Shown here in pieces: positions 7,311 to 17,100 of a stretch of 38,359 nt of DNA. The notes beneath the pieces are model-generated. The model searched no databases. It saw only the letters and a list, made by a program, of their open reading frames with translations, and was not told the DNA's origin. Made by a program: the position numbers and the translations under genes. The DNA is taken from NCBI GenBank assembly GCA_964398215.1, contig CAYNNP010000037.1:1-38359 (forward strand), given 5' to 3'. The stretch comes from CAYNNP01 sp964398215. GTDB lineage: Bacteria; Planctomycetota; Planctomycetia; Pirellulales; Pirellulaceae. How positions within the stretch are numbered: the first letter of the stretch is position 1; each line of letters starts with the position of its first letter.

Positions 7311-9881
7311 ATGAGAACGATTGGGCTCTTTTTGGTGGTAGCTGTGCCCTTTGGCCTGTTGCCGGTCGCTAGCGGTCAAACCTACACGCCCGGGCAAGCG
7401 ATCAACCAAGACTTCAACAGTTTTGCAAAACCTTTTCTTGTCAGTCAATGTGTCGATTGTCATGGGCAGGCCGACCCCGAAGGCGACCTGTCGTTAGCAG
7501 ATCTGGGGCCAGTCGACGAAGTGAACGCTGATGTCTGGCGAAGTGTGTGGGCACAGGTCAGCTTGAAGGAAATGCCGCCGACGGATGCGGAACAACCATT
7601 GGTTGTCGAGCGACTGAAGTTTACGGATTGGATTGTTGCGCAGTTGACGCGAGTGATGCGGGACAAGGGCGGATTCCGTGATCACCTCACACCCGAGAAA
7701 GGCAACTTTGTCGATCATGAACTGCTGTTCGGTTCGCTGCCTGATGGCATCAAGCTAAAACCGGCATCATCACCCGCGCGGATTTGGCGTGTCACTCCTC
7801 AGGAACACATGGCACGCTTAAATGAGTTGATCAACATTGAGCCAGAGTTCGACCCAGACAAACCGGGGCTTCGCGCTCATGGTGATGGCGTTCCGACGAA
7901 TCATGGCGGCGCTCTGAAGCTTTACTTTGGTACAGACCGGATCATCTATTGGGTAGGTGGGACGGCTGCCTATGCAACATCTGTCAAAAGTGTGCCGACG
8001 ATCCTGGTGTCAGATCACGATTACGGGTTGGAAAGTTATGCCGATTTCTACACGGTCAACAGCGCCGAATCGACGCAGATCATTGCGGTGGCGGGCGACA
8101 TCGTTCGCTACATGATTGATGGGCCGCTAAGTATCGCGCAGCCGAATCAAATCACTGACGATCCAAAGTCGGTCGAACATCTGACGGAAGGCGATATTCG
8201 TGGGATGCCGACCAGCTTGGTTTATGGCACTCAAGTGAAACGGCCCCTGACTCCTGTTTACCACTTGATGCAACAGGACGGAGTGCCCGACGGTCATTTG
8301 CGCGACGCGATCCATTATCTCTTCGAGACCTTGACACTGCGTCCACCAAGTCCGGATGAGTCTGACGCCTACATGAATATCGTCAAGAAATCGATCGATG
8401 AACTTGGAAAGAAAGACGGCGTGGTCCTTGGCCTCTCTTCGGTCTTCCTTGATCGCGATGCGATGTTTCGACCAGAACTGGTAGTATCGGGAAAGCCGGA
8501 TCAGGACAACCGCGTCATGCTACAAGACTGGGAATTGGGGTTGGCTGTCAATCACGCCTTGCGATATCTCAAACCGGACGACGCGTTGCGCAGCGCGATT
8601 GACGAAGGTCGAATGCGGACGCGAAAGGATGTCAAACGTGAAGTTCAGCGGATGTTGGCCGACGATCGCATTCGGAAACCGCGTGTGCTTCGATTTTTCC
8701 GCGAGTACTTTGACTACGACCGTGCTGGTTACATTTGCAAGGACTCGAAATCGCTCGCCCAAACTGGTCTTCACAATCGCGGTGGCGCGTACTATTTCAG
8801 CATGTTTGATACTGCCGCCAGCACCGATCGCTTGGTCGAATTGGCACTGAAAGATGACAAGGATGTTTTGAAGCGGTTGCTGACGACAGACAAGGCGGTG
8901 GTGACATGGGACGACAGGGTTTACTTTGGCCGCGAACGCTCGGCGAAGGAGAAAGCGGCTTCGATCGCTGCGGCCAAAAACGAAGATACGACCTCGCGGG
9001 TCACTCAAGAATCACGCTTGGCCGACAAGTATAAAGCTCAGGCCGCGGCGATAAAGGCGAAGTTAAAAGTCACTCCAGACGATAGCGAACTGAAGAGACA
9101 GTTGGTGCTCGCCAGCAAACTGGAAGAGGCGTCTACGTATAGGGCTGAGGTTCGGCGGGTGATCATCAATCACGGAGTCGAAGAGGTCGAGTTGTCGGGC
9201 CCTGAAATTTATGCACGTGCGGGTCGACGAAGTTTCGGAGGTATATCGATGGCGCCGGAACGCAGATTGGTGACGGTGCCTCCAGGCGAACGGCTCGGCA
9301 TATTGACTCATCCCAGTTGGCTGGTTTCTCACTCCGACGCGATGGACAACCATGCTATTCGTCGTGGCCGATGGATTCGCGAACGGTTACTGGGAGGTGG
9401 CATCCCCGATGTGCCGATCACTGTTGATGCCATGCTGCCTGACGAACCGGCCAGCACGCTTCGCCAACGCATGCGAGTCACCCGAGAAGACTATTGCTGG
9501 ACGTGTCACAAAAAGATGGATCCACTGGGGTTACCGTTCGAGACGTTTGGTCACACAGGCTTGTTTCGGACAGCAGAAAAAGGCAAGCCGATTGACACAA
9601 CTGGCGAAATCATCGATTCCGGTGACCCCGCGCTGGACGGCAAAGTGGACAACGCTATCGAAATGATCAAAAAGATCGCGGGCAGCCAGCGAACAGAACA
9701 GGTCTTCGTTCGCCACGCTTTCCGATTTTGGATGGGCCGCAACGAGACGCTTAACGACGCGCCGATACTTCAAGACGCCCATCGTGCCTATAAAGATAAC
9801 GGCGGAAGCATGAACGCACTGCTTGTCTCATTGCTAACCTCCGACGCATTCCTTTATCGCACGCGAGATGTGCGCCAATAG
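7311..9881 (+). CDS. Exported dihaem DUF1588/DUF1592-type protein
   Basis: An 856-aa planctomycete cytochrome-like protein. A signal peptide (about 1-22, cleavage after ASG) is followed by a PSCyt1-like haem domain with CVDCH at 47-51 and the MPP turn of that family. The middle part carries DUF1592-type segments (ALRYLKPDDALRSAI, EVQRMLADDRIRKPRVLRFFREYF). The C-terminal DUF1588/DUF1585 region has RGRWIRERLLGGGIPDVP, a second haem motif CWTCH at 729-733 followed by KKMDPLGLPFE, and the closing VRHAFRFWMGRNET block. A Lys/Ala/Glu-rich helical insert lies near 545-620. The ATG has AGGA 8 nt upstream. It probably works in the periplasm in electron transfer or redox processing; the substrate of this family is not known. 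It converges with the next gene at a 33-nt gap. Confidence 0.85.
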   Translation: MRTIGLFLVVAVPFGLLPVASGQTYTPGQAINQDFNSFAKPFLVSQCVDCHGQADPEGDLSLADLGPVDEVNADVWRSVWAQVSLKEMPPTDAEQPLVVERLKFTDWIVAQLTRVMRDKGGFRDHLTPEKGNFVDHELLFGSLPDGIKLKPASSPARIWRVTPQEHMARLNELINIEPEFDPDKPGLRAHGDGVPTNHGGALKLYFGTDRIIYWVGGTAAYATSVKSVPTILVSDHDYGLESYADFYTVNSAESTQIIAVAGDIVRYMIDGPLSIAQPNQITDDPKSVEHLTEGDIRGMPTSLVYGTQVKRPLTPVYHLMQQDGVPDGHLRDAIHYLFETLTLRPPSPDESDAYMNIVKKSIDELGKKDGVVLGLSSVFLDRDAMFRPELVVSGKPDQDNRVMLQDWELGLAVNHALRYLKPDDALRSAIDEGRMRTRKDVKREVQRMLADDRIRKPRVLRFFREYFDYDRAGYICKDSKSLAQTGLHNRGGAYYFSMFDTAASTDRLVELALKDDKDVLKRLLTTDKAVVTWDDRVYFGRERSAKEKAASIAAAKNEDTTSRVTQESRLADKYKAQAAAIKAKLKVTPDDSELKRQLVLASKLEEASTYRAEVRRVIINHGVEEVELSGPEIYARAGRRSFGGISMAPERRLVTVPPGERLGILTHPSWLVSHSDAMDNHAIRRGRWIRERLLGGGIPDVPITVDAMLPDEPASTLRQRMRVTREDYCWTCHKKMDPLGLPFETFGHTGLFRTAEKGKPIDTTGEIIDSGDPALDGKVDNAIEMIKKIAGSQRTEQVFVRHAFRFWMGRNETLNDAPILQDAHRAYKDNGGSMNALLVSLLTSDAFLYRTRDVRQ

Positions 9882-9914
9882 CGGTAGTTACCTGCGAAGG
9901 CAAAAAACGCCGCT

Positions 9915-10946
9915 TCATTCGGCCAATGCCATGACCGCCATCGCCGTGCCCGCGTGCGAAATGTAGTGCTTGGCATCGCTGGTCAGTGAACGCGTAAACC
10001 ACCGCCCACTTTCGCGCTGGTGGGATCGCAACCACCGCAATCCTTTTTGAATCTCAGGTGAATTCGCTGGCGTTCCCGATCGTCTTAGTACGTAGACCGC
10101 GAATCCAGTTGCATAGCCATCACTGGTCTTCGTGTCCTGACCTTGCCCGCTTCGCCGTTTCCAATCGCCCAGCGTTGCCAGCGCCCAGCCACCATCGGCT
10201 TTTTGGGAGGTGCGTAGCTCGGCCATCCAAGCAGCCTTTTGTTCTGCTGTAATTAAATTCAAATTTAGATTGGACCAATAACTATTGGCCCACAAAAGCA
10301 TCGCGCGGTGATGTAGCGTGGTTGGTGGATGGTTTGCAAAGTAGTCACGGATTTTTTTGATGCCGGACTTCGCTACATCTGTTTTTGCGTAGCCGTCTGG
10401 CGCGACGGCGACAGCGATGGCCGCCAAAGTAACGCCATAGTGGTCATCCGATTCCAGCGGTGGCCAGCCACATTTCAACCAATTCCAGCCACCATCGCCT
10501 CGCTGCACTGTCCACATCCGGTCCAGCGCCTTTTTAGTCACATCCTGCAATTTCCCGGATGTCGCAGAATCGTTAAACGCAAGTGCCGCGGCAGTCGCAA
10601 CAACTTCCGCATCCCAACGCGGGCCTTGTTTTTCCCAACGCTCCGAAACCAACTGTTCTGCAAAATTTCGTACAGCAGCGTGGGCACTGGCATCGCCATC
10701 GATCGAGGGTCGAGCGTACAGGTATGCATAGTTCGTGTGACAAGTCATGCACTTACGGCTTTTTTGCCAATGCAGTGAAGCTGCATCCAAGAACCGCCCT
10801 GCCCTGTCGATCGAAAACTTCTTCGCAAGGGGCTCATCTGCCCGATTCGCACTTGGCGCGACAACGTTCTGTATCGTTAACGGTTCGGCCGACAAACCGA
10901 TCGCAGCGTTCAACAATACAAGTAACACGACATGCGAAAAACGCAT
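9915..10946 (-). CDS. Exported squalene-cyclase/prenyltransferase-like repeat protein with one haem motif
   Basis: This 343-aa exported protein has a signal peptide (about 1-20, ending GLSA) and a single c-type haem motif CMTCH at 66-70. Alpha/alpha-toroid repeats of the squalene-cyclase/prenyltransferase type follow. Their QW-like turns are visible as QRGDGGWNW (148-156), SQKADGGWA (about 247) and SHQRESGRW (about 308). The DxDD-type catalytic motif of true squalene cyclases is not visible, and the protein is about half the length of a cyclase, so it is unlikely to make hopanoids. The start is the ATG at 10946, with GGAG about 10 nt upstream; a longer TTG start at 10970 would add eight residues ahead of the signal. 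Such proteins accompany cytochrome gene sets in this phylum; function is unknown. Confidence 0.78.
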   Translation of the reverse strand: MRFSHVVLLVLLNAAIGLSAEPLTIQNVVAPSANRADEPLAKKFSIDRAGRFLDAASLHWQKSRKCMTCHTNYAYLYARPSIDGDASAHAAVRNFAEQLVSERWEKQGPRWDAEVVATAAALAFNDSATSGKLQDVTKKALDRMWTVQRGDGGWNWLKCGWPPLESDDHYGVTLAAIAVAVAPDGYAKTDVAKSGIKKIRDYFANHPPTTLHHRAMLLWANSYWSNLNLNLITAEQKAAWMAELRTSQKADGGWALATLGDWKRRSGQGQDTKTSDGYATGFAVYVLRRSGTPANSPEIQKGLRWLRSHQRESGRWFTRSLTSDAKHYISHAGTAMAVMALAE

Positions 10947-11041
10947 CACAGCTGAACTCCAGCAAATCAAACGAACGATAAAAACGAAGTCAGTTAGGCA
11001 GCCAATACTTCATCAATGATATCCACAATTTTCAGTGACAG

Positions 11042-11057
11042 GGCGATCAACATCGCC
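11042..11057. promoter_or_regulatory. Short perfect hairpin in the divergent leader
   Basis: GGCGAT and ATCGCC form a 6-bp perfect inverted repeat around CAAC, 32 nt before the ATG at 11090, in the space between the two divergent genes. It could be an operator or leader hairpin. Short inverted repeats of this size occur by chance, so this is weak. Confidence 0.2.
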
Positions 11058-11089
11058 AAAACCATTGGTTTGACGGCTAGGACAGAAAA

Positions 11090-14000
11090 ATGTCACGCAT
11101 GTTCGTTGTTCTGTTGTACGTCAAAAATACGCCAAATAGATGCACGAGAATGATCCGAGTGATTTGCCCAACTGAAAATGAAATTGCGGACTATTTGAAT
11201 GGGGTTTCCGATGATCCCATTGAGTCTCGAATCGAAGAACATCTTGTTCAGTGTGCCGAATGCGAAGAGCGGGCGATCAGGCTGGATGNNNNNNNNNNNN
11301 NNNNNNNNNNNNNNNNNNNNNNNNNNNNNNNNNNNNNNNNNNNNNNNNNNNNNNNNNNNNNNNNNNNNNNNNNNNNNNNNNNNNNNNNGATGTTGCGACG
11401 CACGCCTGATCAACGCCCAAGCTCTGCTGGTTTGGTAGCGACTAGTCTACTGGATATGTCGTCGCGCACTGACCTAGCTGGCTTAGTCGAACAAGCGATA
11501 TTGCAAACTGAAATCCAGCCGGATTCAAGTGATCTATCGGACCCTCAGCAAGCACGATTGGACACCGCTATGCACGGCCCAGTCGCCGATACGGAACAGG
11601 TCCAGCCAAGTCCACCATTAACAACCTCTGTAAACGGATCAAAAAAGGCGACTCGATTCTTCGTGGCAATCGCCATGTTGATGCTTGGCTCATTGGCTGG
11701 CGTCGCGGGATTGACGCTTTGGATCAATACCGGCGAAGGGAAAATTCGTATCGAATCAGAGGTTGAAGACGTCAAGTTACAGCTTGCTAAAGACGGCAAG
11801 ACGGTCGACGAAATTTCTGTAACGACGGGTGACACGGAATCAGCAGTGCGTGTTGGCAAGTACGAACTACGGGTTGCCGCAGGTAGTGACCGAGTGAAAA
11901 TATCGCATTCGACGATTGACCTTCGGCGCGGCGAAAAACAAGTTGTAAGAATATGGAAAGACAAAGCGGAAGCGGCGCCGAGCAATGATCAGGCCAAGAG
12001 GATTGCCGATCTGCAACTCCAGCTGAGTGAATCACTTTCGCGGAACAAAGAGCTGCAAGCGCGTTTGCCAGCCGCAGACGATAGTTTTCAAGGAAGGCGT
12101 TTTGATGACTGGACGCGAATAATGAAAAGCGACAAGTCGCCTAAGATGATCGCCAGTGCAATTTATTCAATGGGACAACTCAGGAAGGGATCGAGGGGCC
12201 GGGATCTCTACGAAGTACTTGGCGCATCGGCATCAAAAATCGAGTCGTTCGCAAGTAAGAATCCTATTGATGATTACATCGTCTACCTGCAAGGAAAAAA
12301 TCGAACTGCCAACCAGAGGAAAGTCTATCGAGATGCAAACGCAGGATGGACTGAAGTCATTGGAACTGTTGCATCCTTGCTTTCCGAAAGGATGAATGAC
12401 CCAATGTCACGTGTGGCGATCCGCGATGCGCTGACCAAAAACCGAGAGCCCGCCGCGCTTCGGTTGTACGTATTCGCCGTAGCACACAGTCAGGCACCAA
12501 AAGAATTCAAGGAGATGATTTTCCGTGAACATCTAAAGCAAAATGTTCCAGCCGGAGTTCGAGCAATCGCCGCTTACGGCCTTTACGGAGTTCTACAAGC
12601 TCCCGCAGACGAAACCATGAAAAACAATCTGGTTTGGGCTGGTGACAGTGTGCATAAGGCGATTGCTTTAATTCGACTTGATGCCAAAGACTATTCTTTT
12701 CCAACAGAACTGGGCTCTGCGACCGGGCATTTAATTGGAAAGAATGTTGAAGACGGATCCGCTAGATTACAGGTCATTGCGATCGACGTTTTCAATAGTC
12801 CTGCGTTGTACGAGGAGGGATTTCGCGGGAGTGACGCCTGTTTGTTTTTGGAATCCTTGGGCGCATCGATCACAGAGTCGTGGCAACTGCCGGTGCCTTC
12901 TGACGAAAAGTTGCCAGGGACAAACTCGATCCTGTTGTTGGCAGCAGTCGACGCGATCATGCCAGCGGTGCGTGACGACGCGAGTCGAAAATTGCACCAA
13001 CATCTGCGATTCTTGCTGGACCGACGCGACCGTCTTCGGGGCTTGAAACGCGCGGTCGTTACGCCTGGCATTTTAATGACCGGCAGAACCATCACGTTGC
13101 TGGATGGAAACCCACCAATGAGTTTTCTAGCACAGCCAATGCAAGGAGGAGCACAGCGAGATTGGCTGATGTTCAAGCGCATCTCAGCAGATTCTCCAGA
13201 CTTTGATTCGACGAATTTTGAAAGTTTGCGTGCGTACCCAACCGATGTTGCTGATTACGTCTTGCAGCAGATCGTCAACCACGGAGAGAAAGCCGCGCCA
13301 GAACAACGAGTGTTTTTCGATCGAAATAATCCAGCCGATGACCAGTTGCTACGCCATGTACCGAGATGGCTTGCGTTCAGCCAGATCGAGAACTGGGATA
13401 ACGAAAAAGAACGCTTGTTGCTGCAAAAAACTCTTTTGGATTATCAGGACTCTCGCTCGGCCTACCCGGCCAACTCAAAATTCTCCTTTGGCACCGGCGA
13501 TATCAAACGCGTACTAAAGATTGCACAGTCTCACCCCGAAAAAATTGCCCAGGTGCTTGCACTGAACTTGGCTTCATCACTTGGAGCCGAAGACAAAGTG
13601 ATCGCAGAATTACTATTGCCGATACTCAATGCTTCCGTGACCGACTCCAGCATCAGCAGTTCGACAATTGAAGTTGGATTACGACTGTTGGCGAAAATTG
13701 ACCCTGAGTGCTACGAACTTCAGGTCGAAACGCTGTCGTCCATTATTGACACTGTTTCAAGCCGCAAGACCATACCTGACCAGTGTCAAAAGTCCAGCGT
13801 TCGGGAAAACGCCCTGGTGGTCGCGATGAACAAGTCTTTTTCGCCGGATGATTTGAACTTGGTGAGTGTGGTTTTAGGAATTGCGAAGGACGATAAAAAT
13901 ACGGACTCGCACCTTTACGGAGGGACAGTCAATTTGAAGGAGTACGGTGTCACTGGTACGGCTGAAACAGGAATCGCCTGCCTGCGATACTTGATCGAAG

Positions 14001-14143
14001 TTCCTCCAAGAAAAGATTCTCCGATTCGAGACAGGCTACGTGTGCTTCACTCATTGGCACAGCGGAAAGCAACCACCAACTCAGCCTCACCACTGTTGTA
14101 TTTCGCTAACCTCGATAAAGCGTTTAAGAAACTAAGCAAGTGA
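11090..14143 (+). CDS. Membrane Ser/Thr protein kinase with C-terminal HEAT-like region (kinase domain lost in an assembly gap)
   Basis: The part before the gap encodes a zinc-finger-like anti-sigma segment (CPTENEIADYLNGV, then HLVQCAECE) typical of planctomycete kinases. After the gap comes MLRRTPDQRPSSAGLVATSLL, which matches the last kinase subdomain (conserved Arg in DPxxRP-type motifs), so nearly the whole catalytic domain is missing. Next come a membrane helix (FFVAIAMLMLGSLAGVAGLTLWI), a PEGA-like beta domain (GEGKIRIESE to EKQVVRIWKD), a short coiled coil (IADLQLQLSESLSRNKELQARL) and a long helical region of about 650 aa that looks HEAT/ARM-like. ATG 11090 has AGGA upstream; ATG 11150, right before VICPTE, is the alternative. 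The reading frame happens to continue across the gap, but true length and frame are unknown. It would signal from cytoplasm to envelope; it may cooperate with the sigma factor at 6540 (inference). Confidence 0.75.
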   Translation: MSRMFVVLLYVKNTPNRCTRMIRVICPTENEIADYLNGVSDDPIESRIEEHLVQCAECEERAIRLDXXXXXXXXXXXXXXXXXXXXXXXXXXXXXXXXXXMLRRTPDQRPSSAGLVATSLLDMSSRTDLAGLVEQAILQTEIQPDSSDLSDPQQARLDTAMHGPVADTEQVQPSPPLTTSVNGSKKATRFFVAIAMLMLGSLAGVAGLTLWINTGEGKIRIESEVEDVKLQLAKDGKTVDEISVTTGDTESAVRVGKYELRVAAGSDRVKISHSTIDLRRGEKQVVRIWKDKAEAAPSNDQAKRIADLQLQLSESLSRNKELQARLPAADDSFQGRRFDDWTRIMKSDKSPKMIASAIYSMGQLRKGSRGRDLYEVLGASASKIESFASKNPIDDYIVYLQGKNRTANQRKVYRDANAGWTEVIGTVASLLSERMNDPMSRVAIRDALTKNREPAALRLYVFAVAHSQAPKEFKEMIFREHLKQNVPAGVRAIAAYGLYGVLQAPADETMKNNLVWAGDSVHKAIALIRLDAKDYSFPTELGSATGHLIGKNVEDGSARLQVIAIDVFNSPALYEEGFRGSDACLFLESLGASITESWQLPVPSDEKLPGTNSILLLAAVDAIMPAVRDDASRKLHQHLRFLLDRRDRLRGLKRAVVTPGILMTGRTITLLDGNPPMSFLAQPMQGGAQRDWLMFKRISADSPDFDSTNFESLRAYPTDVADYVLQQIVNHGEKAAPEQRVFFDRNNPADDQLLRHVPRWLAFSQIENWDNEKERLLLQKTLLDYQDSRSAYPANSKFSFGTGDIKRVLKIAQSHPEKIAQVLALNLASSLGAEDKVIAELLLPILNASVTDSSISSSTIEVGLRLLAKIDPECYELQVETLSSIIDTVSSRKTIPDQCQKSSVRENALVVAMNKSFSPDDLNLVSVVLGIAKDDKNTDSHLYGGTVNLKEYGVTGTAETGIACLRYLIEVPPRKDSPIRDRLRVLHSLAQRKATTNSASPLLYFANLDKAFKKLSK
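11289..11388. other. Assembly gap of exactly 100 N
   Basis: One hundred undetermined bases interrupt the kinase gene. A run of exactly 100 N is the usual placeholder for a gap of unknown size. A kinase domain minus its last subdomain needs roughly 700-800 bases, so much more than 100 bases is probably missing. Confidence 0.97.
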
Positions 14144-14177
14144 CCCAGGCGGCTAAAGCGACGCGTATCGGCTGGTT

Positions 14178-17100
14178 CTACTTCGTTTGGAACGGCTGGG
14201 AATTCACAATTTGCTTCACAAGGCTTTTGATCGTCATTCCGTCCTTGTCTGCGGCCACAAGCATTCGATCAATGATCGGCCGATCGGTTGGTTCAATGGT
14301 CCTGCCCAGCGCATACATCAACAACTTTTCCGTTAGCCCACGAGCGAATCGATTTTTCTGTGCCAACAGCGCGCGTTTGAACTCTAGAAAGTTGCCGAAT
14401 TCGACACCATTGGGGAGCATTCCACTCGGGTCGATAGCAGTCCGTTCGCCCCAGTACTGGTTGATTGGCTTTTCTCCGTCTGCTTGTACGCGCCATTGAC
14501 CGATCGCGTTAAAGTTCTCCATCGCTAGGCCGTACGGATCGATGCGTCGATGGCAATTGTTGCACGTTGTTTGTTCGCGATGCAGTTCGAGTCGTTTGCG
14601 CACCGTCAATTGTTTTCCTCGCAAGTTCGGTTCAACTTCGCCGGCGTTTGGTGGTGGGGGCGGTGGCGGATCGTTGAACAAGACAGTCAAGAGATACTTG
14701 CCACGCTCAACTGGCTTCGTTCGGTTCCCGTCGGCTCCCCACAGATGAACGCCCGCCATTCCAAGCAGTCCGCCGCGAGCTGCAGAAGTTGATTCGGACA
14801 AATAGGTGTCTTCCAGCAAACGGCGTTGCGCTCGTGTGCGTTTTAGAGCGGACATCTGCAAGGCGGTCAACGTTTCCAGTTGGAGCGTTTCAGCCTTAAA
14901 GAAAAATCCGCCGTTTGATTGTCCGTTGACAATTTTGATCAGCAGTTCATTCTTGCCGACTTTCAATTTAACGGTTACTCGGTCCTGATTCTTTTCGACA
15001 CCACGTTTGACATAGTTTTTCAAAACCTCGTCGCCGTTGATCCATACTTTGATCGCATCGTCACTGCCAAGTGCCAATGGCAAATCTTGTTCAATCTTGC
15101 TGTCGATTTGTCTGTATAGGTAGAAAGCTGAAGTTGCGTCGTTGAACACGTAGTGGACCGTGTCGTCTGTCCACTCGGCCTTTTTGACCCATCTCAATTC
15201 ACCAACTGGTTTTTCCAAGTCAAGCTTTCGTTCAGGAGCGAACCGCTGATCGTAAGCGGATTGCATCGTGTCCGCCGTGAACGGGCCGATCACATGGATG
15301 GGACCGATTTGCGGCTGATTGGAAACGCGAGCCTTTACATTCGCCATCCAAACGTTCGGCTTGACCAGCGGGACTCGGCGAAACTCGTTTCCAACAACAC
15401 CGGAGATGCCGTAGTAAGACGCGAGCCTCTCGTTCAACATCAGCCAATCACTGCTCAAGAACGATTGAATCGGTTCTTCCTTGTCGAGCACTTCACGAAA
15501 GAAGGCAAGCGGTTCTTGGACGATGTCTTTTTCCAAACCAGCAAATTCGGTTTCATAGAACTTTGGAAAGATCTTCTCGTCTGGAAGAAACCGCGTGAAT
15601 TCATCGACTTTCAACCATTGGCGAGCAAATCCATTGACTAGGCCGTCGCTGCGCGGATCAGCCAACATACGATCAACTTGCCGATTGAGCTCCGCAGCAT
15701 CATTGCTTAGCTTTCCAGAAGCAGCACTGCGAAATAATTCGTCATCGGGTTTCGACGACCACAGAAAATAGCTCAGCCGTGTTGCCAGCTCAAACGATGT
15801 CAACTTTCGCAGCTTGGCTGATTCATCTTCACGGAGATACAAAAAGTTAGGCGAGCAAAGCATCGCTGTTAAGCCAGTCTCCATGGCTTGTTCAAACGAG
15901 GCGCCAGCCGCGATGTCTGCTTTCATGACTCCAACGATCCCGTCCAGCTCGGCTGGAGTTGTCCGGCGGCGAAAGGCACGCGGCAACAAACGCTTGATCG
16001 CCGCAGTTGCCGCCTCGATCGTCTGCTGATCTGCAGATGGCATTCCTGCGGGAAAGATCGCATGCATGCTAGGCGGAGGAAAATCGCTTTGGATTGGCCC
16101 AATGACTTCGATCCATTTTAAATGCAGCTTGGGCAATGGTTTCGTATCAATCACGCTGGGCAGGTAACCGCCGCGCACGAATGAATCGTAGTTGCCTTCT
16201 GCACGCATACGTGCCTTCAATCGCAATGACTCCATCGGTTTGCCATCAGCAAACAAATCGTTGGACTCACGATGCGTTTTGTGAACGACCTGACGGGTTT
16301 CACTGAAACGCATTTTGTTGACAATATGCACGCCGAACTCGCCCGGCACCGACGCGTCAAACGTTCGGTCGAATTCATAGATTTTGGGTTCGTCGATTTT
16401 GGCATCGACACGAAAGCGTCCTATTCGGCCGAGCGATCCAAAAGTCACATCCATGAAAACAGGTTTTTTGGAGTCACCTGAGTCGGCCGCCGCGCAAACG
16501 CGTACACGATACCGCCCAGTCACTGGGATTTCTTTGTTGGTCGATGGGTGCAGTAGTTTTGCGTAAGTCCGCGCTCCACTTTGCATGACCGTCAGAGAGG
16601 CCCCATTGATTTCATGCGTGCGTTTATTGAGCAAGTAGCTCATTGCCGAATTGCGCGTATCAACAAAATCAAAGTGCATGGTTTTCGTTGGGACTGGTGG
16701 CGGGCGAAAAACGACCGCTCGCTCGGCTATCTGGCCGCCAACGTCGATATAGGCTTGCATCAACGTCGGGTCGACCAGCAACGCCTTGCTTATCCGATCA
16801 AACCCCTGAATGCTCCCGTCAGGTGGCAGGTCTTCCAACGGTCCTTGACCATCAACAAACTCGACATTCAATAAATCGCGAACAGTATTGGCGTACTCGA
16901 TACGGCTCAAACGTCGCATCAGGACTCGGCCGCCGGTTCCTTCAGCACTGCGACGCATCTGCGAGAGGTTCTTAGAAATCCAATCAGTGACTTTCACCAA
17001 GTCCGCCGGCGCCGGTCGTGGTTCATCCTCGGGAGGCATCTCGCCTAAGTTGATTCGGTCGAGCACTTCTACCCAATGAGCGGACGGCTCTCGGTCACTA

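Noticed and set aside
9882..9914. Bidirectional terminator between the convergent genes
   Set aside because: Only a bulged short stem around AAAAAAC can be drawn, with no convincing T-run on either strand.
9915..10946. Reading the toroid protein as a hopanoid/squalene cyclase
   Set aside because: Half the length, exported, with a haem motif and no DxDD-type catalytic motif visible.
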